The notes under the pieces were generated by a model, which saw only the letters and a program-made list of their open reading frames with translations, made no database searches and was not told the DNA's origin. DNA of 8,204 bases, from assembly GCA_017479035.1 (NCBI GenBank), contig JAFVCR010000107.1:1-8204 (forward strand), given 5' to 3'. How positions within the stretch are numbered: position 1 is the stretch's first letter; every line of letters begins with the position of its first letter. Below are positions 1 through 6,700 of the stretch, one piece after another. This stretch comes from Kiritimatiellia bacterium (GTDB lineage Bacteria > Verrucomicrobiota > Kiritimatiellia > RFP12 > UBA1067). Position numbers and translations under genes: made by a program.

Positions 1-42
1 GCAGAGTTACACCCTAATCCCGGACGTTTGGATTACCAGAAA

Positions 43-220
43 TAGTTTGCAGTTTGCAGTGTGCAGTGTGCAGTTGTCGCGCCGCGTCCATAACTGCACA
101 CTGCAAACCCTCCGCGGGCGAGACGCCCGCGTCCCCACAGTACACACTCTCTCGAATCTCTGCGCCTCTGCATTGATTGCATTTTCAAACTGCAAACTGC
201 ACACTGCAAACTGCAAACTA
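43..220. repeat. Composite heptad-repeat element with 24-bp perfect inverted ends
   Basis: The left end (43-76) is a run of 7-nt units, AGTTTGC twice, AGTGTGC twice, then AGTTG. The right end (186-220) is five units of CAAACTG, with one CACACTG and a final CAAACTA. The outer 24 bases (43-66 and 197-220) are exact reverse complements. An internal inverted unit at 92-107 can pair with 60-75 with one mismatch, giving a 16-bp hairpin with a 16-nt loop. A GC-rich palindrome lies at 113-131, and CTCTGC recurs at 158 and 166. The terminal inverted arms resemble a MITE-like or structured intergenic element, but no target-site duplication is visible. Short open frames across it read as periodic Cys/Leu/Asn-rich peptides, the usual artefact of translating a 7-nt repeat, so I call no gene here. 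Similar heptads recur at 6785-6821. Confidence 0.8.
113..131. repeat. GC-rich palindrome inside the composite repeat
   Basis: CGCGGGCG (113-120) and CGCCCGCG (124-131) are exact reverse complements around a 3-nt loop, AGA. From memory, GC-rich palindromes of this style are scattered between genes in many Verrucomicrobia-like genomes; that is recollection and could not be checked here. There is no T-run after it, so it is more likely a dispersed hairpin repeat than a terminator. Confidence 0.6.
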
Positions 221-231
221 CATTATGTGCA

Positions 232-292
232 ACGCTATTATAGCGTATTCGGAAAAAAGTCTCCCCTCTTTTTTCTATATTCGCGGAATATA
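232..292. other. Three adjacent small inverted repeats downstream of the GH2 gene
   Basis: Three perfect inverted repeats follow one another: ACGCTA-TTA-TAGCGT (232-246); GAAAAAAG and CTTTTTTC around an 8-nt loop (252-275); and TATATTC-GCG-GAATATA (276-292). They lie 50-110 nt past the stop of the minus-strand GH2 gene. Read on the minus strand, the A/T stem at 252-275 ends in a T-run, so it may help end GH2 transcription, although its stem is too AT-rich for a classical intrinsic terminator. A further 7-bp pair, CCCTTAT/ATAAGGG, spans 298-337. Confidence 0.4.
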
Positions 293-342
293 TTTTCCCC
301 TTATTTTATTGGCTCAAATGAAGATCCGGGATAAGGGTGGAG

Positions 343-3300
343 TTATTCGCCTACGGTTATATCCACGCGGCGCGAAAGCGTGTCTGTAGAAACCTTCACG
401 CCAGGAATATAGCCGACGAGCGACACCAGTTCGCCGGCGAGGATTTGCGCTTTCGTGGGATGGGTTTTATACATCTCGCAGTTTGTGAGGTTCTTGTCCC
501 TGCCGCCGTCGATTACGAGTGCGGTCTCGCCGCACGCCGCCTCGATTGTCTTGCCGCCAGTCTTCAGCGTCACTATGGGTATCGAAAAATCGCGCAGATG
601 CTTTGGCGGGCGGCCTTTTGTCTGTTCGGTGAATTCAAGTTCTCCGCCGGCCTCTTTTATCGCCCGCAAAACCGGAGCAAAAGCGCAGACCACGCCGGTT
701 GTGTCGTCCGGCTTGACGGGTGCGCCGAAACCCTTGTGGAAGTCCACTTTCTTGCCGTTCACAAACACCTCATACCTCACAGGGCCGCTTGCCGCGCCAT
801 TGCCTTGCTGGACTATTCTTGCGTCCGTCTTGGCTGCGAACGTGTATTTGTTGGGCGGGAACACCGCCTTTGCACCGCGCGCGGCCACGGTTTCGAGATT
901 CACAATCCCCTTCTCGCCGTTTTCGCACTCCCACTTCAGCGCGATTTTGGAAGGCTCGAAACCCGCTTTCACAAACACTCTTGCGCGGCCGCATTCAAGG
1001 TTCACGAAATTCTTGCCCACGGGAGAGGTTTCGTCGAACGTGCCGGAGTTCCAGCCGCCCATGAATTTCGCATCGCCCGTCAGCGTAAACGTTATCTTGT
1101 GCGCCGCCCACGGATGCACAGTCCCGGCCTTGTCCTGCAAGGTGAAATCCACCATTGCAATATCGCTGCCATCGGCGATGAATCCGGCCGGAGACGTGGT
1201 GGTTTTCACTTTTATATGCGTCTTGGCCTCCACCGTGCGCACTTCGTGGCGGGCGATTTTCCTGCCCTCCGCATCGCGTGCCACCACGGCGGCCACGCCG
1301 TTTTCCGTTATGTCCACATTCGGGAAATGGTACACGAACATTCCATCCGGCTTGTTGCACTGCCCCACCGTCTTGCCGTTCACTACCAGTTCCACCGAAG
1401 CAACATGCGCGGACGCTATGGCATATACGGTTTTGTGCTTCGGGTCGCGCTGCGATTTCTTGCCTGTCGCTTCCATGTATTTGCCGTTGTATTCTTTTTC
1501 ATCGAACCAATACGTGCCGTCGTTCAAAGGCTCGTAACTCCAGTGCCCCACAAGCATCACCGCAGGCTCGTCCGACTGTATGGTGCGGAATACGTCGAAA
1601 TTCTCCTTCGGTATGCGCACAGCATCCACTCGCCCCGACGAACGGCAATTCTCGCTGAACGAGTTGCGCCCGTGCTGGTTGGAATCCGTCCAGCAAAGCG
1701 CGGCGCATGCGGCATAGAGTTTCTGCCCGTTCGCGTCAGTGCGCGCGCCGAAATACTCCGCATATTCCTTTGCTGTGGTGCAGGCAAAATCCTCCTGAGT
1801 CTGGTCATAAACGTCGAACCCGGTTTCCTTCTTTCCTCCGCGCAGGTATTTGCCGGGGTAATCGTAGAACGGAGGAGTGTAATCGTCCCACGAACGCCTC
1901 GGGGATTCCTGGCGCGCGTATTCCGTCTCCACTATCGGCATGTACCTGTTTTCCGCAGCCATCGATGCGAACGCCTTTTCGGCATGGCGGTTCAACATCG
2001 TTCCTGCGTATTCCGCCTCCGTTATCTGCTCCCGGGTGTTTATCGTGCGGCATCCCATGAACCGCCAGCCGTCCGGGTCGAGCCGCTCCTTCAAAAGACG
2101 CATCTCTTTCATGTGCTCCGCCGAAATCTGGTTGTTGCCCGCTTCCCAGAAAACGATCGACGGCGAATTGCGGAAATAGATCATCACGTCTCTCATAGCC
2201 TCTGCACGTTGCGCCCAGTTGCGGCCGCTCGTATCGCCTTCCTTGTCGCCTGCGGGGCATACGTTCACGATGCCGAATTTGTCGAACGCCCTCACCGGCG
2301 CGGGCTTCGGCGCAACGTGCATCCACCTCACGAAATTCGCGTTAGATTTGCGCAAGAGCGCGGCATCGTAGTCCTGCAACCAGTCCGGCGGCACGCCTAT
2401 CGCTGCCCACTCGTCCGTGGAACGCTGTGCGTAGCCGCGCAGCCATATGTTCTTTCCGTTTATCTTTAGCCCGCCTTTTGCAAAGTCGTATTCCGTTTTG
2501 CGGAAACCCGTGCGCACCGTTTCGCGGTCTATCGGTTTGCCGTCCGCGAAAAGAGTCGTCTCCACATCGTATAGATACGGCCTTTCGGGACTCCAGAACT
2601 TCACGCCCTTGGCCGCAGCCGATGCGTTCAGATGGCGCACTTCCGGCGTTTTCACACTTGTCGGCTGCGGATTCTTTTCATACACGTCCGCCTCCAGCGC
2701 AGTCTTGAACACCACGCCCGCATCCTTTGCCACGCCCACGTTTGCAACGTCGGAGGAACCCTCCGCCACAATCTCTCCCGTGGCGGGATCTTTCACTTTG
2801 AATGCCTCGCGCAGATTCTGCGCACGGTTCGCCTCGTTGCGCACTTCGGCATCCACTGCTATCGTGCACTCCCCTTTCACGAAATCGAACGCGCCGGCAG
2901 TTATGTAGGTGCCAGTCGTCTTCAAATTGTTGTAGTACGGCAGCGTGAGATACGCATGATGGCGTTTTACTACAAGCCCCACACTGCCCACAAGCCCGCC
3001 TTGGACTTCGTTGAAATCGGTAGTGTTCCATTGCCACGGCTGCCCGCTCATGTCGCCGGGTTCGTGGCCGGGGATCGTCTCTTTCGCAAATAGTTTGCTG
3101 CCGCGCATCGCCGTGTTGTCGCTCGCCACGGTCAATTGGTTCGCCCCGCTTTTCACAAGCGAAGTGATGTCGTAGGCCGTGGGCGCAATGCCCGCCTCGT
3201 AATAGCCCGCTTCCTTGCCGTTTACCCACACGTAGATGGTCTGGCGAACCGTCTCGAACGTCAAAAACGTCTTCGCCGGCAGACGGTCCTCGGAATCGGC

Positions 3301-3615
3301 CGCTACCTCGAACGTACGGCGGTAGAACATCATGCCGCGCTTGAAATTGGCCTCGCCGGGATCGGTCGCGTGATTGTCGAACGTATCATGCGCATTCACG
3401 GGATGCGGTAGCGAGACTTTCTCCCATGAGGAGTCGTCATACTCCACCTCAAAAGGCCTCTTCCCGTCGATTGTCATGGATGCCACCGCATCCTGCAAGG
3501 GTATGGAACTCTTCGCCCAGCTGAAACGCCAGCCGGTATCAAGCCTCGTCGTGGCACCGGATGCGGCAAGCAATGACGCGGCCGCAGCCGCCATGATGTA
3601 TTCCGTTATTTTCAT
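343..3615 (-). CDS. Secreted glycoside hydrolase family 2 protein (beta-galactosidase-like) with C-terminal CuAO-N-like domain
   Basis: This 1090-residue exported enzyme probably cleaves a beta-linked glycan or glycoconjugate; its substrate cannot be read from sequence. Residues 1 to about 21 are a signal peptide (MKITEYIMAAAAAS..., likely cut after ASGA). A GH2 sugar-binding jelly-roll (about 30-230, with FYRRTFEV and VWVNGKEAGYYEAG) and an immunoglobulin-like domain (about 240-385, ending SPERPYLYDVETTL) follow. The TIM barrel begins near residue 389 (NIWLRGYAQRSTDEW, NFVRWMHV). The barrel has the family signatures FWEAGNNQIS (about 489-498) and VETEYAR, where Glu565 is the likely nucleophile. 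The usual acid/base position (GNE) reads GNN, with Asn495. C-terminal beta domains follow (VELVVNGKTVG; ADGSDIAMVDFTLQDKAG). Residues about 946-1090 resemble the copper amine oxidase N-terminal-like domain (PF07833 type). I chose ATG 3615 because it gives a clean signal peptide; a TTG ten codons earlier lies in promoter sequence. No Shine-Dalgarno is present. Family assignment is firm, activity uncertain. Confidence 0.9.
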   Translation of the reverse strand: MKITEYIMAAAAASLLAASGATTRLDTGWRFSWAKSSIPLQDAVASMTIDGKRPFEVEYDDSSWEKVSLPHPVNAHDTFDNHATDPGEANFKRGMMFYRRTFEVAADSEDRLPAKTFLTFETVRQTIYVWVNGKEAGYYEAGIAPTAYDITSLVKSGANQLTVASDNTAMRGSKLFAKETIPGHEPGDMSGQPWQWNTTDFNEVQGGLVGSVGLVVKRHHAYLTLPYYNNLKTTGTYITAGAFDFVKGECTIAVDAEVRNEANRAQNLREAFKVKDPATGEIVAEGSSDVANVGVAKDAGVVFKTALEADVYEKNPQPTSVKTPEVRHLNASAAAKGVKFWSPERPYLYDVETTLFADGKPIDRETVRTGFRKTEYDFAKGGLKINGKNIWLRGYAQRSTDEWAAIGVPPDWLQDYDAALLRKSNANFVRWMHVAPKPAPVRAFDKFGIVNVCPAGDKEGDTSGRNWAQRAEAMRDVMIYFRNSPSIVFWEAGNNQISAEHMKEMRLLKERLDPDGWRFMGCRTINTREQITEAEYAGTMLNRHAEKAFASMAAENRYMPIVETEYARQESPRRSWDDYTPPFYDYPGKYLRGGKKETGFDVYDQTQEDFACTTAKEYAEYFGARTDANGQKLYAACAALCWTDSNQHGRNSFSENCRSSGRVDAVRIPKENFDVFRTIQSDEPAVMLVGHWSYEPLNDGTYWFDEKEYNGKYMEATGKKSQRDPKHKTVYAIASAHVASVELVVNGKTVGQCNKPDGMFVYHFPNVDITENGVAAVVARDAEGRKIARHEVRTVEAKTHIKVKTTTSPAGFIADGSDIAMVDFTLQDKAGTVHPWAAHKITFTLTGDAKFMGGWNSGTFDETSPVGKNFVNLECGRARVFVKAGFEPSKIALKWECENGEKGIVNLETVAARGAKAVFPPNKYTFAAKTDARIVQQGNGAASGPVRYEVFVNGKKVDFHKGFGAPVKPDDTTGVVCAFAPVLRAIKEAGGELEFTEQTKGRPPKHLRDFSIPIVTLKTGGKTIEAACGETALVIDGGRDKNLTNCEMYKTHPTKAQILAGELVSLVGYIPGVKVSTDTLSRRVDITVGE

Positions 3616-3621
3616 GATGCC

Positions 3622-3630
3622 ATTATACCA
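3622..3630 (-). promoter_or_regulatory. Extended -10 promoter of the GH2 gene, probably giving a leaderless mRNA
   Basis: On the minus strand the sequence reads TGG-TATAAT, a perfect -10 hexamer (3622-3627) with the TGn extension. Only six bases (GGCATC) separate it from the ATG, so transcription should begin at or next to the start codon. A TTGACG at 3640-3645 is only 12 nt away, too close for a normal -35, so the extended -10 probably carries recognition. Confidence 0.65.
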
Positions 3631-3647
3631 TAAAAGACCCGTCAATG

Positions 3648-3673
3648 AAATTGCAATTTAAGCAACATTGCTT
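3648..3673. promoter_or_regulatory. Two adjacent palindromes in the divergent GH2/rpoD intergenic region
   Basis: AAATTGCAATTT (3648-3659) is a perfect 12-bp palindrome. It is followed at once by AAGCAA-CA-TTGCTT (3660-3673), a perfect 6-bp inverted repeat. They lie about 33-58 bp upstream of the predicted GH2 transcription start and about 40 bp before the rpoD -35. This position suits an operator or activator site for the GH2 gene, whose own -35 is poor. The binding protein is unknown. Confidence 0.4.
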
Positions 3674-3713
3674 GGATATTTCCCGACTTTCCCCAAAGCC
3701 CGCCGCATATTGC

Positions 3714-3742
3714 TTGACAAGGCCTGCAAGATGTGCTATAAT
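3714..3742 (+). promoter_or_regulatory. Perfect-consensus sigma70 promoter of rpoD
   Basis: TTGACA (3714-3719), a 17-bp spacer and TATAAT (3737-3742) match the housekeeping consensus at every position, and TGC before the -10 adds an extended -10. Transcription should start near 3749, leaving a leader of about 40 nt. A second TTGACA at 3749-3754 with TATAGA 18 nt on (3773-3778) could be a weak tandem promoter. Confidence 0.9.
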
Positions 3743-3780
3743 CGATGCTTGACACCTTGAGAGTGGGTGGATTATAGACT

Positions 3781-3784
3781 GGAG
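3781..3784 (+). promoter_or_regulatory. Ribosome binding site that sets the rpoD start
   Basis: GGAG lies five bases before ATG 3790. The in-frame GTG at 3784 overlaps this element and has only a distant GGGTGG upstream (3765-3770), so ATG 3790 is the better start. Confidence 0.65.
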
Positions 3785-3789
3785 TGGCT

Positions 3790-5982
3790 ATGGCGCGCGA
3801 AAAATCTGCTGTAGAATCCCGCAAAAACGCAACCGGAACGGACGAGACAAGTCTGCCGGCGGAGGAGACTCTGCCGCAAAACGCCTCTTCCGGGAAAAGC
3901 ACTGCCAGAGGCAGAAAGCCCTCCGCCAAAACAAAAGAAGACAAACCCGCCAAAACACCGGGGCGCAAGCGCGGCCCCAAACCTGCCGAAGAGAAAACAC
4001 AGGAACAATCCGCCGAACTCGACGCGTTCGACGATTCCTTCCGCGACGAGTTCGCGGAAGATCTGCCGTCGTTCCCCGGCGAAGGCAAAGGCCTCGCCGA
4101 GGCCGATGCCGAGGCTGAAGCCGCCGAGGCCGAAGCGCGAGCTATCGACATGAATGCGCTCGCGCAGGAAGTCGAACAAATGGACAGCAACGGCACCGTG
4201 GACGACGACCTCCCCGATGCCGCATCCATCGGCATGGACGGCATAGACGACTTCGACGTGCTGCCTTTGAGCGACGGCGAAATACGCGACGACTTCGACG
4301 TGGACGACATCATGGGCGGCGGCTTCGGCAGCCACGGCGTCTTGGGCGTGGAAGAACGCAACGCCGTGATACAAGAAGTGAAACAGCGCGCCGAAAAGAA
4401 CGGCGGCTACGTCACCTACGACGAACTCAACCAGATCGTCCCCGCCACCGTGCAGGACGAATCCACTGCGGACGAGTATCTTTCCATCCTGCAGGCTCTC
4501 AACGTGAACGTGATCCGCAGCGAAGACGTGGACGACTACCTCGCACGGCGCGAACGAACCGCCGACGGCAAGTTCCACGCGCAGCGCCAGAACGAACTCT
4601 TTGACGACCCCATCCGCATGTATCTGCACCAGATGGGCCAGGTGCCGCTGCTCTCGCGCGATGAAGAAGTGGTGATATGCCAGGCCATCGAAGAGGCCGA
4701 AAGCGAAACCCGCGAGGTGCTCAACGCGTTCGCCTTCACCCCGGCAATGTATATCGACCTGCTCAACAAACTTGAAAACATGGACGAGCGTTTCGACCGC
4801 GTCGTTACCGACCGCTACGACGACAACCGCGACGCCTATATGATGCAGGTGCCCGCTTTCCGCGAACGCCTCGCCGCCGTGGGCAAAGTAATGGAAGAGG
4901 CCAGCGTAAAACTTGCCACGGCCAAAGACCCCAAGACGGAAAAATCCGCCACGCGCACTCTCTCCAAAGCCAAGGACACCTTGCGCGGGATCTTCGACGA
5001 ACTCAATTTCAAGCAGAAGGTGCTGGAAAATCTCTGCGCCGAGGCCGACGAAGCCATCTACCTCCCCTACAAGCGCGAGATGACGCGCAAAGCCAAACTG
5101 CTCATGCAAGGCGGCGCGAAAACCTCCAAGAAACGCGAAGCGGAACTCGCAGAAGTGCGCGAGCGCATGGCCGAGCTCGAAACAAAGTTCGGCATGCCAG
5201 CAGAAGAATTCCTCGTGCGTTTCGAGCGTCTGCGCACCGTCCTCAAGCGCGGCCAGGAAGCGCGCACGAAGATGGTGGAAGCCAACCTGCGCCTTGTTAT
5301 CTCCATCGTCAAGAAATACATGAATCGCGGCCTGTCGTTCCTGGATCTCATCCAGGAAGGCAACACCGGCCTCATGAAAGCGGTGGAGAAGTTCGAGTAC
5401 AAACGCGGCTACAAGTTCTCCACATATGCCACATGGTGGATACGCCAGGCAGCCACGCGCGCCATTGCCGACCAGGCACGCACCATCCGCATCCCCGTGC
5501 ACATGATCGAAACCATCAACCGCCTCATGCGCACGCAGAAAGCCCTTATCCAGAAACTCGGCCGCGAACCCACCGAGAAGGAACTTTCCGAGGAGATGGA
5601 ACTCCCGCTCGACGAAGTGCGCAAAGTATACCGCATGGCGCAGCAGCCCATCTCCCTGCAATCGAAAGTGGGCGACAACGACGACGCGCGCTATGGCGAC
5701 TTCATCCCCGATGCCAATGCGGAGAACCCCTCCGAGCAGACCGCATACGCCATGCTGCGCGAGGCACTTAAAGAGACTTTGACGACGCTAACCGACCGCG
5801 AGCGTCAAGTGCTGGATTCCCGGTTCGGATTGACCGACGGCTACTCCCGCACACTTGAAGAGGTCGGCAAACAGTTCAACGTGACGCGCGAACGCATCCG
5901 GCAGATAGAAGCGAAAGCCCTGCGCAAGCTGCGCCACCCCTCCCGCCTGAAAAAACTTGAAGGCTTCATCGGCACCTGCTGA
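3790..5982 (+). CDS. rpoD: RNA polymerase primary sigma factor RpoD (sigma70) with long N-terminal extension
   Basis: This 730-residue protein is the housekeeping sigma factor that directs RNA polymerase to -10/-35 promoters. Region 1.1 is near 191-250 (NAVIQEVKQRAEKNGGYVTY...). Region 1.2 includes DDPIRMYLHQMG (272-283). A divergent helical insert follows to about 490. Region 2 (495-571) has DLIQEGNTGLMKAVEKFEY, then KFSTYATWWIRQAATR and RTIRIPVHMIETINRL, including the Gln and Thr that read the -10. Region 3 follows. Region 4 (from 667) has LTDRERQVLDSRFGL and the helix-turn-helix TLEEVGKQFNVTRERIRQIE, with the Arg-Glu-Arg residues that read the -35. E. coli RpoD has 613 residues. The extra length here is mostly an N-terminal extension of about 190 residues, basic at about 36-72 (RGRKP, RKRGPKP) and acidic from about 78 to 185. 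The RRM gene follows 40 nt after the stop and probably shares its mRNA. Confidence 0.97.
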   Translation: MAREKSAVESRKNATGTDETSLPAEETLPQNASSGKSTARGRKPSAKTKEDKPAKTPGRKRGPKPAEEKTQEQSAELDAFDDSFRDEFAEDLPSFPGEGKGLAEADAEAEAAEAEARAIDMNALAQEVEQMDSNGTVDDDLPDAASIGMDGIDDFDVLPLSDGEIRDDFDVDDIMGGGFGSHGVLGVEERNAVIQEVKQRAEKNGGYVTYDELNQIVPATVQDESTADEYLSILQALNVNVIRSEDVDDYLARRERTADGKFHAQRQNELFDDPIRMYLHQMGQVPLLSRDEEVVICQAIEEAESETREVLNAFAFTPAMYIDLLNKLENMDERFDRVVTDRYDDNRDAYMMQVPAFRERLAAVGKVMEEASVKLATAKDPKTEKSATRTLSKAKDTLRGIFDELNFKQKVLENLCAEADEAIYLPYKREMTRKAKLLMQGGAKTSKKREAELAEVRERMAELETKFGMPAEEFLVRFERLRTVLKRGQEARTKMVEANLRLVISIVKKYMNRGLSFLDLIQEGNTGLMKAVEKFEYKRGYKFSTYATWWIRQAATRAIADQARTIRIPVHMIETINRLMRTQKALIQKLGREPTEKELSEEMELPLDEVRKVYRMAQQPISLQSKVGDNDDARYGDFIPDANAENPSEQTAYAMLREALKETLTTLTDRERQVLDSRFGLTDGYSRTLEEVGKQFNVTRERIRQIEAKALRKLRHPSRLKKLEGFIGTC

Positions 5983-6022
5983 TGCATTGACGGCGGAATC
6001 ACAAAAAGAAGAAAGACAAGAC

Positions 6023-6652
6023 ATGGAAATAGCAACAGCAGCCGCTGCCGCAGCGATAGGTCTGGCGATCGGCTTTGTGGCCGGGAGATGCTCCAAGCGC
6101 ACATCCGGCAACGCCAGGCAGACCCCCGCGCCACAGCGCGAACGCAACGGCAACCGCAACCGCAATGAACGCAATGGAGAACGCACCTCCGGGCAGAACC
6201 GCCGCGAACGCGGCAACGACCGCCACGAGCGCGACGTCCGCCGCATCGTAGAACAGCAGAACATTCCCCGCGAACCCTTCCCCGAAGGCAGCGTGGAACT
6301 CTACGTGGGCAACCTTAGCTACTCTATTACGGACGACTCCCTCAATGCCGCTTTCGCCAGATTCGGCGAAATCGTCCACGCGCGCGTCGTCATCAACCGC
6401 TACAACGGCAGAAGCAAGGGCTTTGGATTTGTCGTGATGAAGAACCGTCCCGAGGCCGAACGCGCCATCGCCGCAATGAACGAGGCCGACCTCGAAGGCC
6501 GCAAACTGCGCGTGAACGAAGCGCAGAACGGCACCGTGGGCTTCCGCCGTGAGGATGCCGCCAAGGACGAAACGGCACCTTCTGCGCAAACCTCTTCCGC
6601 CGATGCACCCGCACCGGAAGAAGCCCCCGCAGAAGCACCCTCTGCGGAGTAA
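6023..6652 (+). CDS. Membrane-anchored RRM-domain RNA-binding protein
   Basis: This 209-residue protein has an N-terminal hydrophobic segment (about 4-21, ATAAAAAAIGLAIGFVAG) followed by Arg-Cys-Ser-Lys-Arg. By the positive-inside rule it would be a membrane anchor with the rest in the cytoplasm. Residues 25-80 are an Arg/Asn/Glu-rich, probably disordered linker. One RRM spans about 91-165, with RNP2 LYVGNL (93-98) and RNP1 KGFGFVVM (132-139), whose aromatics stack on single-stranded RNA. The tail (about 175-209) is acidic and Pro/Ala-rich. Single-RRM proteins are known in cyanobacteria and other bacteria but normally lack a membrane segment. ATG 6023 is preferred: a TTG at 5957 overlaps rpoD and would put polar residues ahead of the hydrophobic stretch. 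The ribosome site is only a purine-rich AAGAAGAAAG. It lies 40 nt after rpoD with no promoter between. The RRM is certain; the anchor and role are inferred. Confidence 0.9.
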   Translation: MEIATAAAAAAIGLAIGFVAGRCSKRTSGNARQTPAPQRERNGNRNRNERNGERTSGQNRRERGNDRHERDVRRIVEQQNIPREPFPEGSVELYVGNLSYSITDDSLNAAFARFGEIVHARVVINRYNGRSKGFGFVVMKNRPEAERAIAAMNEADLEGRKLRVNEAQNGTVGFRREDAAKDETAPSAQTSSADAPAPEEAPAEAPSAE

Positions 6653-6660
6653 ACCCCATA

Positions 6661-6693
6661 CAAGCCTCCCCACGAGCCTTCGGGGAGGCCTTG
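6661..6693 (+). terminator. First hairpin after the rpoD-RRM operon
   Basis: CAAGCCTCCCC (6661-6671) pairs with GGGGAGG(C)CTTG (6682-6693) in an 11-bp stem with one bulged C and a 10-nt loop, beginning eight bases after the RRM stop. There is no clear T-run after it, so it may act as an mRNA 3'-end stabiliser or as part of a tandem terminator. Confidence 0.55.
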
Positions 6694-6700
6694 CAATATC

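Noticed and set aside
15..35. TAATCC/GGATTA inverted repeat left of the composite element
   Set aside because: Six bases with a nine-base loop is easily expected by chance and it has no context to support it.
43..220. CRISPR array
   Set aside because: The units are 7 nt and contiguous, without 25-40-nt repeats or unique spacers, and no cas gene is present.
47..334. Small open frames across the heptad element
   Set aside because: Their peptides are periodic products of a 7-nt repeat and have no ribosome site.
337..2469. Long plus-strand open frame (about 710 codons) antisense to the GH2 gene
   Set aside because: It lies opposite clear GH2 coding sequence, has His/Arg/Cys-rich composition typical of a GC-rich shadow frame, and shows no recognisable domain.
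3772..5661. Long minus-strand open frame (about 629 codons) antisense to rpoD
   Set aside because: It mirrors conserved RpoD codons and its Phe/His/Gly/Val-rich translation has no known motif.
5987..6015. Separate promoter for the RRM gene (TTGACG at 5987)
   Set aside because: No -10-like hexamer lies 16-18 bases downstream, so read-through from rpoD is more likely.
6083..6097. Lipoprotein anchoring of the RRM protein at Cys23
   Set aside because: The residues before Cys (VAGR) do not fit a lipobox because Arg occupies the -1 position.
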